Positions 43,825 to 52,926 are shown, numbered from the stretch's first letter. The stretch is 64,000 bases of DNA from Lachnospiraceae bacterium (GCA_028689585.1 JAQVCW010000012.1:49011-113010); one strand, 5' to 3'. The notes: a model not told the origin generated them from the sequence alone. Program-made: numbers and translations.

Positions 43825-44769
43825 ATGAATGAACACGTACTTCGGTTCCCGAAGGCGGTGAAACCGGGAGCTGCCATAGGTGTGGTAGCTCCCAGTTTTC
43901 CTGTCAGGCCGGATGAAAAACCGAGATTAATTGATTATCTGATACAGGCAGGATATCAGGTCAAGCTGGGGAAGACCGTGGAAGAACTGCTGAATTTCCA
44001 CAGTTATCTGGCAGGAGATGCCAGAACCAGGGCAGAGGATGTGAACCGGATGTTTGCGGATCCCGAGGTGGATGCCATCATCTGCGCAAGGGGAGGGTAT
44101 GGCAGTAGTCACACCATGGAATATCTGGATCTGGATGTGATCCGTGAAAATCCCAAAGTTTTTATTGGCTTCAGCGATATTACAAATTTTCACTCGATTA
44201 TCAATAAATACTGTGATCTGGTTACCTTCCACGGTCCCATGCTGATCAGCAACATGCTGAAGGGATTTGACGAATACAGCAAAAAAAGTCTGGAAGAAAC
44301 GCTGAACATGCAGGACATGGTTTATTTCCATAATCTCAAAGAGGATCCGATGGCGGTTTTGCATCCGGGAACGGCTAAGGGCATCATCACCGGCGGAAAT
44401 CTGAGCCTCCTGGCCCGGTCGGTGGGTACTTTTTATCAGGTGGATACAAAGGGCAAAATTCTGTTCTTAGAGGATGTGGAAGAGTCGATTCCCTGCCTGG
44501 ATATGATGGTCACACAACTGGAGCAGGCCGGAATGATGAAGGAGATCAGAGGACTTCTGCTGGGGAATTTCTCGGAGTGCACCAATGAGTGCTATGATGC
44601 TTCCTACACGCTTCAGCAGTTTTTGAAGGATCGCTTCAAGGACTGCCAGGTCCCGGTGATTGCCAACGTCTGCAGCGGCCATGCAAGGCCCATGGGGACG
44701 GTTCCTATGGGAACCGTCTGCACGATGGATACGGAACATATGGAGATCTGCTTTGCAAAAGAGTGGTAA
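43825..44769 (+). CDS. ldcA: S66 family LD-carboxypeptidase
   Basis: 314 residues. GVVAPSFP start, ICARGGYGSSHTMEYLD, nucleophile Ser in FIGFSDITNFH, Glu in FLEDVEESIP and His in CSGHARPMGT form the LdcA/MccF triad region. It removes the terminal D-Ala from murein tetrapeptide in the cytoplasm. Directly downstream of the peptide importer, it supports muropeptide recycling. A short hairpin GACGGTTC-CTATGG-GAACCGTC is embedded in the coding sequence near the His motif, creating the duplicated residues MGTVPMGTV. Confidence 0.93.
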   Translation: MNEHVLRFPKAVKPGAAIGVVAPSFPVRPDEKPRLIDYLIQAGYQVKLGKTVEELLNFHSYLAGDARTRAEDVNRMFADPEVDAIICARGGYGSSHTMEYLDLDVIRENPKVFIGFSDITNFHSIINKYCDLVTFHGPMLISNMLKGFDEYSKKSLEETLNMQDMVYFHNLKEDPMAVLHPGTAKGIITGGNLSLLARSVGTFYQVDTKGKILFLEDVEESIPCLDMMVTQLEQAGMMKEIRGLLLGNFSECTNECYDASYTLQQFLKDRFKDCQVPVIANVCSGHARPMGTVPMGTVCTMDTEHMEICFAKEW

Positions 44770-44905
44770 TAAGGGTGGGGGATCATGGATGGAAAAACGG
44801 AACGTGTCAAAGAGATGAAAGAGGCACAGTGAGGGCATTCGCCGCGTAAGCTTCTGGAAGCGGCCGCAGATGTATTTCCCGGGGAACAGCCACCCCGGCT
44901 GCATC

Positions 44906-45277
44906 TTACCAGGTGACTGCATCTATACCGGAGCTGCCCTGACTGGAAGCGGTTGATTTTTCTCCTTCAATGGTGATGCGGTTTGGCAGGCATACGATCA
45001 GCCCGCCGCTATCATCAATGGAACGCTGTTTCATACATAGATGATCCGGGCAGGTGCTTTCACTCATGAAGGCCTTTCCGTCTTTGATTTCGCATACATT
45101 TGTGCTGCCGATGGAGATAATCTGATCTTCGGAAAGGGAGTAGGTACCATAATCGTTACCGTCTGCCTGAATCCGTATACTTCCATATCCGCGGGGGCGC
45201 AGCCAGGTCATAAGACACCAGAGAATCAGAGCAAATACCAGAATTCCAAGAATAAATATTTTTTCTTTCTTTTTCAA
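44906..45277 (-). CDS. NusG domain II-containing membrane-anchored protein
   Basis: 123 residues: N-terminal membrane helix (about 6-26), then a small beta domain with the segment CPDHLCMKQRSI and LPNRITIEGEK, typical of the NusG domain II proteins of Clostridia often encoded near Gx/heptaprenyl genes. Function unknown. The start is TTG 45277, supported by GAGG eight bases before it. The C-terminal tail is Ser-rich. It stands alone between ldcA (convergent) and a kinase remnant. The 136-base gap to ldcA has only a weak 15-codon frame and a CCGGGG hairpin. Confidence 0.8.
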   Translation of the reverse strand: MKKKEKIFILGILVFALILWCLMTWLRPRGYGSIRIQADGNDYGTYSLSEDQIISIGSTNVCEIKDGKAFMSESTCPDHLCMKQRSIDDSGGLIVCLPNRITIEGEKSTASSQGSSGIDAVTW

Positions 45278-45361
45278 GAGAGATACCTCATTTCACATGG
45301 TTTTTCGGAATCATATCATAAACGGAAGAGGAAATCAAATTTCAATTGAAAAAGTGATAAA

Positions 45362-45501
45362 ACAGACAAGAATCCCGCTGCCGCCGTACCGGTGGCAGCA
45401 ATCTTGGGCTTTACATTGTAAAGATGATACTGGAACGCCATGACGCCGGATACCGGATTGAAAATATGGCGGAGGGGGTGCGGTTTACGGTCTGTTTTTA
45501 G
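45362..45501 (+). pseudogene. Sensor histidine kinase C-terminal remnant, copy 1
   Basis: The frame reads RRTGGSNLGLYIVKMILERHDAG and then YRIENMAEGVRFTVCF-stop, the G2 box and last strands of a HATPase domain. Nothing upstream continues the kinase, so only about 45 residues survive. It matches 46729-46895 at high identity. Confidence 0.8.
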
Positions 45502-45505
45502 AAAG

Positions 45506-46402
45506 TTATGAATGTTCGCCGGATATCTGCCGAAAATGTTTTTCTGCTTCTGCAGCAGTCAGGTTAAAGCGTTTCTGCAGCTTTAAAAGAATGCGCTCTC
45601 TCGGACAGCCATCCTCCAGGTTGTCTAGGATCAGCGCCTCAATGCCTTTTCGCAGCCCTTCTTCTATGCCATCTTCCTTCGCACTCTCCATTTGAGTATT
45701 ATAATCCATGATCGCTTTTTCACGCGCTTGGTATTTTAACCGCATTTTTTCGTCTTCACTCAGATGGAACAATTCTTTACAGGCTTCTTCCAGATATTCA
45801 TTTGTCTTTGCCATCTCCTCAAACTCCTCCTTTCGCCTGCCCAGAAAAAACTTCATCCAGGACGCGATGTCTTCCTGGTCCGGCATGCTCTTTCCCAGTT
45901 TTTTTAGTTCCAGAATCTTTAATTCCAGCTTATCGTTGTAAATCTTTCCGGTTTTTTCATCAATCAGATGAATGGTTCGATAGCAGTGATTATCCTCCGG
46001 GTAATGAATAAAATCCAAAATACTTACATGAATACATTTTTGCAGTTTTCCGTAGGAATCTCCTTCTTTTAACTGCCCGGCAGCCATCTTGCAGAGATAG
46101 AAAATCGCACGTTCATCCCAATACTTGAAATACCTTACCTGCACTTCTAAATCCATTTGCGTTCCATCAGAGAGACTTACTCTGACATCCAGAATACCAA
46201 GTTTGCCGTCCAGTTCATTTTTCTCCAATTCGGTAGGAAGCAGAGTCGTATCTTTGATCTGCTCGGGAGAAACAGGAAGCAGTGCGGCCACAAAACCCTT
46301 TCGTACTTTTTCATTGCGCATCAGTTCTTTAAAACAGAAATCTACGACCGGTCGCATGACAAATTCATTCTTTGAAGTAGTGGTGGTGCTCGTTTGTTCC
46401 AT
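45506..46402 (-). CDS. Rpn-family recombination-promoting nuclease / PD-(D/E)XK transposase-like
   Basis: 298 residues from ATG 46402, which has AAAGGAGGGCG upstream (the frame extends to 46471 without a site). The start FVMRPVVDFCFKELMRNEKV, the nuclease core ILDVRVSLSDGTQMDLEVQV and the C-terminal KLQKRFNLTAAEAEKHF are those of the Rpn/PDDEXK_2 family common in gut Firmicutes. Rpn proteins cut DNA and raise recombination in E. coli. Their natural role is under study. It is bracketed by direct repeats of a kinase tail, and a second Rpn C-terminus fragment lies at 56.2 kb. Confidence 0.88.
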   Translation of the reverse strand: MEQTSTTTTSKNEFVMRPVVDFCFKELMRNEKVRKGFVAALLPVSPEQIKDTTLLPTELEKNELDGKLGILDVRVSLSDGTQMDLEVQVRYFKYWDERAIFYLCKMAAGQLKEGDSYGKLQKCIHVSILDFIHYPEDNHCYRTIHLIDEKTGKIYNDKLELKILELKKLGKSMPDQEDIASWMKFFLGRRKEEFEEMAKTNEYLEEACKELFHLSEDEKMRLKYQAREKAIMDYNTQMESAKEDGIEEGLRKGIEALILDNLEDGCPRERILLKLQKRFNLTAAEAEKHFRQISGEHS

Positions 46403-46728
46403 AAACGCCCTCCTTTTGTGTGAGAGTACAGGAAACGCAGCTCTCGAAAGGAAGGTTTCACCCAGCGTCAAAATAAAAACGCAGCACGATTAAGGCCTGC
46501 TGAAAAATTTTTCGCCGGCAGTTTTCCTAAGGAAGGCTGTATTCCCATATTCAGTTTTACTGGTTCATTAGAAAAATCCGGCGAATTGCCGTTAGATATT
46601 ACAAGGCGAGTGCCCCGCAGATTTACAATAAGAGTATAACAGAAAACATGATATGTGACAATAGATAATTTGAAAAAATTATAATTTTGTATGATAATTT
46701 GAAATAACTATAATTTTGCTGGTGAAAT

Positions 46729-46895
46729 TTGATACGGAGCGCTGCATTTTACCGCGCAAAAGAATCCCGCAGCCGCCGTACCGGCGGCTGCGGCCTGGGG
46801 CTTTGCATTGTAAAAATGATACTGGAACGCATGATGCCGGATACCGGATTAAAAATACGGCGGATGGGGTGCGGTTTACGATCTGTTTTAAGTAG
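46729..46895 (+). pseudogene. Sensor histidine kinase C-terminal remnant, copy 2 (frameshifted)
   Basis: Reads FYRAKESRSRRTGGCGLGL then CIVKMILER, with a one-base loss after ILER relative to copy 1, destroying the frame. It is longer than copy 1 at its 5' end. The gap 46403-46728 before it holds AT-rich sequence without a gene. Confidence 0.8.
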
Positions 46896-46944
46896 ACTGG
46901 CGGATAGTGCGGTTTACGGTCTGCTTTAAGTAGACTGGCGAATG
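46869..46944. repeat. 38-bp tandem duplication at the lacI 3' end
   Basis: Two consecutive 38-bp units (46869-46906 and 46907-46944) contain both the end of the kinase remnant (GTGCGGTTTACG) and the reverse complement of the LacI C-terminus (TTAAGTAGACTGGCG). The second unit supplies the real lacI stop. Confidence 0.85.
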
Positions 46945-47936
46945 ACCAGTTCGGTATCCAGGACAATGTTCTGCGGCTCCATTTTGGGATTACCCAGCTG
47001 CTCGATGAGCTGCTCAAATGCGATGTAACCCATCTGGTAGCGGGGCTGATTAACGGTCGTAATGGAAGGGTCCGGTACCTGGGAAATCAGAGTATTATCG
47101 AAACCTGAAATGGCAATATCCTCTGGAATTCGAAGGTTCATGCTTTTAGCGGCCTTATGTATCGCTGCTGCATAGATATCAGAAGAGGTAAACACGGCAT
47201 CTGGTCTTGCCGGCAGACTCAGCAGCTGAGTCGCAGCGGAAAGTGCAGAAGCGTAGGTCGTATCATGAAGCCGGATGATAAAGTTTGGATTTACACGAAT
47301 ATTATTTTCGCTCATTGCCTCCAGAAATCCCCGTTCCCGCTCGCGGATATGGCGGATGCGGTATTCATTGGAGATAAAGGCGATCTGACGGCGGCCGGAA
47401 GAAATCAGGTATTCTGTCATATGCCGGGCAGCGAGAGCATCATCAATGCCAACCGTAGAGATATTTGCGCGCTCATCAATGTCGCAACACTGTACCACAG
47501 GGATTGTGCGGTTTAAGGTGTGGAGATCCTCCGGTGCAAGGCTGTTGCGCAGAAGAACGATTCCCCGGGCATTTGTGGTGCGGCACAGAGAAGTAATTTC
47601 TTTTATGGAAGTACAGTGGGTTAAATCCTTGCTGACGATCAGCTTGCAGTTATGACGATTGGCGCTGGCTTCAATACCATCCATGATGCCATTAAAGAAA
47701 AAGTCATCGATAAATGGAACACCGACCATAATATATTTGATATCTTCGAAGGCCTCGGAAACTTCCGGACGTTTCAAAGAATATCCAAGGGAGGCAGCCG
47801 CATCCAATATTTTTTGATAGGTGTCAGGAGCCACCCGGTCCTTATGATTCGCAGCCCGTGAAACGGTAGCGATGGAGACACCGGCGGCATTTGCGATTTC
47901 GGTAATCCGATTTTGCGCGATGGAAGATTTCGACAT
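46926..47936 (-). CDS. LacI-family transcriptional regulator
   Basis: 336 residues. N-terminal HTH (ITEIANAAGVSIATVSRAANH) with hinge, then a periplasmic-binding-like sensor (IKYIMVGVPFIDDFFFNGIMDG; late DIAISGFDNTLISQVPDPSITTVNQP). Divergent from the eight-gene catabolic operon at 48.4-56.2 kb, which it very likely controls. The effector would be the unknown sugar or a metabolite of it. Three copies of TGTAAATAG and a half-site TGTAAACG in the shared region are candidate binding elements. Confidence 0.93.
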   Translation of the reverse strand: MSKSSIAQNRITEIANAAGVSIATVSRAANHKDRVAPDTYQKILDAAASLGYSLKRPEVSEAFEDIKYIMVGVPFIDDFFFNGIMDGIEASANRHNCKLIVSKDLTHCTSIKEITSLCRTTNARGIVLLRNSLAPEDLHTLNRTIPVVQCCDIDERANISTVGIDDALAARHMTEYLISSGRRQIAFISNEYRIRHIRERERGFLEAMSENNIRVNPNFIIRLHDTTYASALSAATQLLSLPARPDAVFTSSDIYAAAIHKAAKSMNLRIPEDIAISGFDNTLISQVPDPSITTVNQPRYQMGYIAFEQLIEQLGNPKMEPQNIVLDTELVIRQST

Positions 47937-48015
47937 GTCAAATTCCTTTCTATATCTCGATTCAATTCTATATTGTGTCTGATGACAGTATCACTTTATC
48001 ACATTTTTTTCCAAA

Positions 48016-48332
48016 TGTAAATAGAAATGAAAATGAAATAAAAAAGAATGGAATGAAAATGTAAATAGAGTAAAAATGGTGAAAGATAAAAAAAGGAAAT
48101 TTCTTTGCTGATTCGTTTGAAATAGAGGAATAAAACACGAAAAATATAAAAAAATAAGCAAAATACAGAAATAATCAGACAATATTCATTAAAAAACAAG
48201 CAAAACTGGAATGACGCTGGCAATGTGCATAAAAACAAAAAGGAAAATTTATGAAAATATTACGAAAATGAGTGAAAATAATGAAAACGATTGACATTCT
48301 ATTTACAAAGCGCTAGTATATCACTGTAAACG
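48016..48332. promoter_or_regulatory. Divergent control region with TGTAAATAG motifs
   Basis: TGTAAATAG at 48016-48024 and 48060-48068, and its complement CTATTTACA at 48299-48307 inside the promoter spacer. TGTAAACG, a typical LacI-family half-site, is at 48325-48332 just after the -10 box. The remainder of this gap (47937-48358) is strongly A-rich and has no gene. Confidence 0.5.
48291..48319 (+). promoter_or_regulatory. Sigma-A promoter of the 48-56 kb catabolic operon
   Basis: TTGACA (48291-48296), 17-bp spacer, TAGTAT (48314-48319). The candidate operator motif overlaps the spacer, so repressor binding would block polymerase. Confidence 0.8.
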
Positions 48333-48358
48333 AAAAACAAAAAGGGGGAAACACAAAA

Positions 48359-49192
48359 ATGAAATTGGGATACACAGTATGGACTTGGATTATCCGCCTG
48401 TATGAAGAAAATCATACCTGGGAACCAAAAAGTGCGAGATCGAAGATGGACTTTGAAGAAGCAATGAAATCAATTGCATATTTAGGATACGACAGTGCAG
48501 AGTGTTTTAATCAGATCGTAGATATTTATGAGGATGCTGAGGACGAATTTGACCAGGTAATAAAATCAAATAAACTCTCATTCGATTGTATTTATATTTA
48601 CATCACAGATGATTTCGAGACAGATAAAAAAAATGCAGAAAAATGCTTCCGGTTTATGAAGCGGCACAATATCCCTTATGCAAATCTTCAGACTTCACCA
48701 CGTCCGCTGGACCGCAAGATGACGGAAGCTGAACTGAAGGAAGAAATCGAAAAGGCAAAAATAATTGGCTGCATGGGAAAAGAGTATGGCGTGACAGTTT
48801 GCCTGCACCCCCATCTGGATACCCACATCCAATATGAAGAGGAAATTGAGCAGCTGGTACAGAGGACCTCAAAGGAAGAGATTGCACTGTGCTTTGACAC
48901 GGCACATCTGGAGGCGGCCAATATGGATTCTGCTGAGATGATAAAAAAATATGCAGACCGTATTGCATACATGCATTTGAAGGATCTTGCGCCGGAAAGT
49001 GAAATGATCGCAACGCATTTTGATCGTTTCCGGGCGCTGGGGAAAGGCATGCTGAACTTTGACCGGGTTCTGTATGCATTAAAGGAAATAGGGTATGATG
49101 GAAATTTATGCGTAGAACTGGATAATCCGGCCATCTGCAATTTTGAATCTGCGCAGCAGTCCATGAAGCATATGAAGTTTTTAGGACTTTAG
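48359..49192 (+). CDS. Sugar phosphate isomerase/epimerase-like TIM-barrel protein
   Basis: 277 residues of the xylose isomerase-like/AP endonuclease 2 barrel. Metal-site strands are VCLHPHLDTH, LCFDTAHLEAAN, MHLKDL and CVELDNP. Family members isomerise or epimerise sugars, dehydrate inosose or dehydroshikimate, or open keto-sugars. The individual reaction cannot be read from the motifs. First gene of the LacI-controlled operon, with GGGGG as ribosome site. A weak stem AACCCG/CGGGTT follows the stop (49198-49214). Confidence 0.85.
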   Translation: MKLGYTVWTWIIRLYEENHTWEPKSARSKMDFEEAMKSIAYLGYDSAECFNQIVDIYEDAEDEFDQVIKSNKLSFDCIYIYITDDFETDKKNAEKCFRFMKRHNIPYANLQTSPRPLDRKMTEAELKEEIEKAKIIGCMGKEYGVTVCLHPHLDTHIQYEEEIEQLVQRTSKEEIALCFDTAHLEAANMDSAEMIKKYADRIAYMHLKDLAPESEMIATHFDRFRALGKGMLNFDRVLYALKEIGYDGNLCVELDNPAICNFESAQQSMKHMKFLGL

Positions 49193-49249
49193 AGGATAAC
49201 CCGGAAAACGGGTTTTAATATAGAAGATATGAAACAATAAAAAAACGGG

Positions 49250-49316
49250 TAACAGACAACAGGCAGCAGGTAACAGGCAGCAGACAACAAAAAACAGACA
49301 ACAAACAACAAAAAAA
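49250..49316 (+). repeat. Purine/CA-rich short tandem repeats ahead of the binding-protein gene
   Basis: Irregular repeats of ACAGACAACAGGCAGCAGGT type run up to the ribosome site AAAAAGGAG. One strand is almost free of T, so the leader RNA would be unstructured. Confidence 0.7.
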
Positions 49317-49328
49317 GGAGAAGAGACA

Positions 49329-50336
49329 ATGGAAAAAACAGGAACAAAGGGAAGAGAATGGACAAAACTGGCGGTTTTACTCGCGGCTTTATGCGCAATG
49401 CTGATGTGCAGGCCATATTACACGGCAAATGCAGCAGAGGAAGGCAAAATTGTAATTGGTATGTCAATGTGTATGCTGGATGAAAATCATGCAAAATCAA
49501 TGAACTACATTCAGGAATTTGCAGAGGCATATGAAGGTGCAGAAGTAGAAGTGATCGTAACAAATGCAGAGAGCAGCGTGGAAAAACAGATCGGAGATGT
49601 GGAGTCACTGATCTTACAGAAACCGGATGTGATTATTATCTGGCCGGTGGACTCTGTTGGATCTGTACCGGCAGTACAGGCAGTAAAAGATGCAGGAATT
49701 CCTGTTCTGGATACCGGTTTTTGTGTAGAAGGATATGTAGCTGACGTAAAAGTAACTTTGTATGATGAACTTGGAATGGGACATATGGAAGGTGATCTGA
49801 TGAACCAGATTCTGGAAGAACAGCCGGAACTGAAGGTTACCATGGGCTACATCCAGGGAGCACTGGCACAGACAGAGCAGTTAAAACGTTACGAGGGTTT
49901 TGTAGAGGAATGTCTGGATCAGCAGACCGAAGACCGGATTGAAATGATCGCAGCTAAGACTGCGAACTGGACTACACAGGAAGCAATGGCCCTGACCGAA
50001 GACTGGCTTCAGGCGTACCCGGATCTGAACGCAATTGTATCTGCCTCAGATGAGATGGCAATTGGTGCGATCAATGTATTTAATGCTTCCGGTATGGATC
50101 CTGAGAATTATATCGTAATTTCAGTAGATGGTACTGCGAATGGACTGCAGCATGTACGTGACGGTTATATTGATGGTACGGTATACATGGATATGAGTAA
50201 ATCTGTAAATGGTTTGTTTGACGTAGCAATTGGTCTGGCAACTGGCGAAACTTATGAAGAGGAAGTCAATGTTGGAGCTTCAGCAGTAACGATGATTACA
50301 AAGGAAAACATTGATGAAGTAATACCTGCAGAATAA
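49329..50336 (+). CDS. Ribose-type sugar ABC transporter substrate-binding protein
   Basis: 335 residues: signal peptide (about 1-36, cleavage near ANA-AEEG), then a type 1 periplasmic-binding fold (IVIGMSMCMLDENHAKSM, DVIIIWPVDSVGSVPAVQAVKDAGIPVLDTG, the late VISVDGTANGLQHVRDG). It recognises the unknown sugar or polyol. The two cysteines in the signal peptide are not in a lipobox context. A GGGCA-TGCCC hairpin follows the stop (about 50347-50366), as often found after highly expressed binding-protein genes. Confidence 0.9.
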   Translation: MEKTGTKGREWTKLAVLLAALCAMLMCRPYYTANAAEEGKIVIGMSMCMLDENHAKSMNYIQEFAEAYEGAEVEVIVTNAESSVEKQIGDVESLILQKPDVIIIWPVDSVGSVPAVQAVKDAGIPVLDTGFCVEGYVADVKVTLYDELGMGHMEGDLMNQILEEQPELKVTMGYIQGALAQTEQLKRYEGFVEECLDQQTEDRIEMIAAKTANWTTQEAMALTEDWLQAYPDLNAIVSASDEMAIGAINVFNASGMDPENYIVISVDGTANGLQHVRDGYIDGTVYMDMSKSVNGLFDVAIGLATGETYEEEVNVGASAVTMITKENIDEVIPAE

Positions 50337-50409
50337 GGATGGGATAAGGGCATCCTCGGGGTGCCCATAAAATCAAACAGGAGTCAGGAGTACAGGAAGT
50401 GAGGCAGGT

Positions 50410-51921
50410 ATGAAGGAAACAGAAACAATCTTGTCGGTTCACGGAATTGATAAGAGCTTTCAGGGGGTTCATGCGCTGAGAAATGTAGAGTTCCAGCTGA
50501 AGAGAGGCGAAGTACATGCCCTGATTGGTGAAAACGGTGCAGGGAAATCCACTTTGATGAAAATTCTGCTGGGAATGCATCAGGCCGACAACGGGGAAAT
50601 TATTTATAAAGGAAAAACAGTTAAGTTTAAAAATCCAAACCATGCGCTTTCCAATGGAATTTCCATGATCCACCAGGAAATCAGTCTGGTGCCTACGCTC
50701 AGTGTTTCTGAAAATATATGGTTGGGAAGAGAGAAGAAATTCTGCGATGCCAGCATTTATATCAGAAGTAAAAAAAGGGATGCGGCAACCAGAGAACTGC
50801 TGCAGGAACTTGGAATTGATCTGAAGCCGGGCAGCATCATATCGGTTCTGTCGATTGCACATATGCAGCTGGTTGAGATTGCGCGGGCAGTATCGTACAA
50901 TTCGGATATTATCATCATGGATGAGCCAACCTCCGCATTGACAGACAAAGAAGTGGAATTGCTGTATACGATCATCAGAAACCTTTCCAAAAAGGGTGTG
51001 GCAATCGTATTCATTTCCCACAAGCTGGAAGAAATTTTTGAAATCTGCGATACGATTACTGTTATGCGTGATGGACAGTATATTTGCCGCAAGGCATCCA
51101 GTGAAATAACACAGGATGAGTTGATCAAGCTGATTGTGGGACGGGAATTGAGCGAGATGTTTCCTAAACTTCCGGCAAAGATCGGGGAGCCAGTGCTGGA
51201 AGTGCGGGATTTGTGCGGAGAGCAGTTTGAAAATGTATCATTTACCGTACACAGCGGGGAAATTCTGGGCTTTTCGGGCTTGATGGGAGCGGGCAGAACA
51301 GAAGTTATGCGGGCCATTTTTGGCATCGATCCAATCCAGGCCGGGGAAGTGCATCTGAACGGGAAGCAGATCAAAGTCCGTTCCCCTAAAGGTGCGATTG
51401 ATCATGGCCTGGCCATGGTTACGGAAGACAGGCTGCGTCTGGGTTCCATTTATGCACTGTCCGTGGAAAAAAATATTTCTCTTGCTTATTTGCGAAGAAT
51501 TACAAATAAATTCACCATTGTAAATAGGAAGAAAGAGGATAAGGATTGCCTGGACATGATCGAACAGATGGAGATTAAAGTCGCGTCCGCAGAACAGAAA
51601 ATCAATTCGCTTAGTGGAGGAAATCAGCAGAAAGCCATTATCAGCCGCTGGCTGCTTACGAAGCCCAAGGTATTGATTTTGGATGAGCCCACAAGGGGTA
51701 TTGACGTTGGATCAAAGTCAGAAATACATAGAACCATCAGCAAGCTGGCACAGCAGGGAATCGCAATCATTTTGATTTCCTCAGAATTGCCGGAGGTTAT
51801 GGGAATGAGTGACCGCATTATGGTAATGCGGGAAGGAAAACTGGTTTGTGAATGCAGTAGAGAGGAAGCAACCCAGGAGAAATTAATAGCACATTCCTTC
51901 GGTAATGTGGAAGACAAATAA
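50410..51921 (+). CDS. Ribose-type sugar ABC transporter ATP-binding protein (RbsA-like)
   Basis: 503 residues, two fused ABC domains. First: GENGAGKSTLMKILLG, IIMDEPTSALTDKE. Second: LMGAGRTEVMRAIFG, SGGNQQKAIISRWLL, LILDEPTRGIDVGS. Standard length for RbsA/XylG. It is distinct from the GguA-type ATPase at 3838. Nineteen bases separate it from the permease gene. Confidence 0.93.
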   Translation: MKETETILSVHGIDKSFQGVHALRNVEFQLKRGEVHALIGENGAGKSTLMKILLGMHQADNGEIIYKGKTVKFKNPNHALSNGISMIHQEISLVPTLSVSENIWLGREKKFCDASIYIRSKKRDAATRELLQELGIDLKPGSIISVLSIAHMQLVEIARAVSYNSDIIIMDEPTSALTDKEVELLYTIIRNLSKKGVAIVFISHKLEEIFEICDTITVMRDGQYICRKASSEITQDELIKLIVGRELSEMFPKLPAKIGEPVLEVRDLCGEQFENVSFTVHSGEILGFSGLMGAGRTEVMRAIFGIDPIQAGEVHLNGKQIKVRSPKGAIDHGLAMVTEDRLRLGSIYALSVEKNISLAYLRRITNKFTIVNRKKEDKDCLDMIEQMEIKVASAEQKINSLSGGNQQKAIISRWLLTKPKVLILDEPTRGIDVGSKSEIHRTISKLAQQGIAIILISSELPEVMGMSDRIMVMREGKLVCECSREEATQEKLIAHSFGNVEDK

Positions 51922-51939
51922 GGAAGTTGAGGGATTATT

Positions 51940-52926
51940 ATGGAATACGGAAAAGCCAGACAGGGGAAAAACGCGAATGCTCTGGAGTTTATTATTAAAA
52001 ATAGAGTTACATTTATTTTAATTACCATTTGTTTGCTGATTACAGCAATTCAGCCTGTTTTCTTTCAGCCCAGAAATATTCTGAACATTTTGCGTCAGAT
52101 TTCGGCCAGTGCTGTCCTGGGCGTGGGATTTACCCTGATTTTGGGTTCGGGAAATATCGATTTGTCGGTAGGTACACAGATCGGAATGATGGGAGTTTTA
52201 ATGGCAATGCTGTCAAAGGTTCCCGGTATGCCTTTTATTGTAGTAATTGCGGCGGGCATCGGGATGGGAATTGTCTGTGGTACGCTGAATGCGGTCATTA
52301 TTAATATGTTTAATCTGCCGCCGTTTATTGTAACACTGGCTACCATGTCTATTTATAAGGGCATCTGCTACATTGTCAGCAATACAACACCGATTTCCGG
52401 AATTGCGAAATATATTACAGTAGTAGGACAGGAGTACTTTCTGGGACTTCCTATTACCGTGTGGATTATGATTATTACCGCAATATTTATGGCATTCGTA
52501 ATTAATAAGACCATATTTGGCCGTCATGCGATTGCCATGGGCGGAAACAGTGAAGCTGCAAGAGTTTCCGGTATCAATATTAAACTGGTTCGTATCGGAA
52601 TTTTCATTGTCATGGGTCTCTGCTCCTTTGTTGCTGCATTGATCATGACGGGCCGTGCATCTTCTGCACAGCCGATGGCTGGTCAGGGAATGGAAATGGA
52701 TGCCATTGCAGCAGTTGTCATTGGCGGAACGCCGATGAACGGCGGCGATGCAAAGGTCGGAGGAACTCTGCTGGGATGTATTATTGTTGGCGTTATCAAT
52801 AATGGATTGAATCTGCTGAATGTAAATTCGAATTTCCAGCTGATCGTAAAGGGACTGTTAATTTTGTTTGCTATTATTCTGGATGCAGAGAGCGCGAAGT
52901 TCTTCAATTCCAGAAAAAACCAATAA
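51940..52926 (+). CDS. Ribose-type sugar ABC transporter permease (RbsC-like)
   Basis: 328 residues, about ten helices. Motifs GNIDLSVGTQIGMMGVL and GNSEAARVSGINIKLV, and EMDAIAAVVIGGTPMNGGDAKVGGT at the end, define the RbsC group. Unlike the permease at 5394 it lacks the long hydrophilic insert, so the two importers are of different subfamilies. Confidence 0.93.
   Translation: MEYGKARQGKNANALEFIIKNRVTFILITICLLITAIQPVFFQPRNILNILRQISASAVLGVGFTLILGSGNIDLSVGTQIGMMGVLMAMLSKVPGMPFIVVIAAGIGMGIVCGTLNAVIINMFNLPPFIVTLATMSIYKGICYIVSNTTPISGIAKYITVVGQEYFLGLPITVWIMIITAIFMAFVINKTIFGRHAIAMGGNSEAARVSGINIKLVRIGIFIVMGLCSFVAALIMTGRASSAQPMAGQGMEMDAIAAVVIGGTPMNGGDAKVGGTLLGCIIVGVINNGLNLLNVNSNFQLIVKGLLILFAIILDAESAKFFNSRKNQ

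Noticed and set aside
44690..44725. Possible further copy of the GGGGACGGTTC hairpin inside ldcA
   Set aside because: It encodes the conserved C-terminal His region in frame. The match is limited to GACGGTTC and its complement and may be chance or a small duplication, so it is only noted under the gene.
44786..44833. A 15-codon frame starting ATGGATGGAAAAACG after ldcA
   Set aside because: It has GGGGG upstream but is too short to judge and has no supporting context.
48281..48296. CcpA cre site (TGAAAACGATTGACA) over the -35 box of the catabolic operon
   Set aside because: It lacks the conserved C near the 3' end of the cre consensus and overlaps TTGACA by chance, so it is not supported without a genome-wide motif test.
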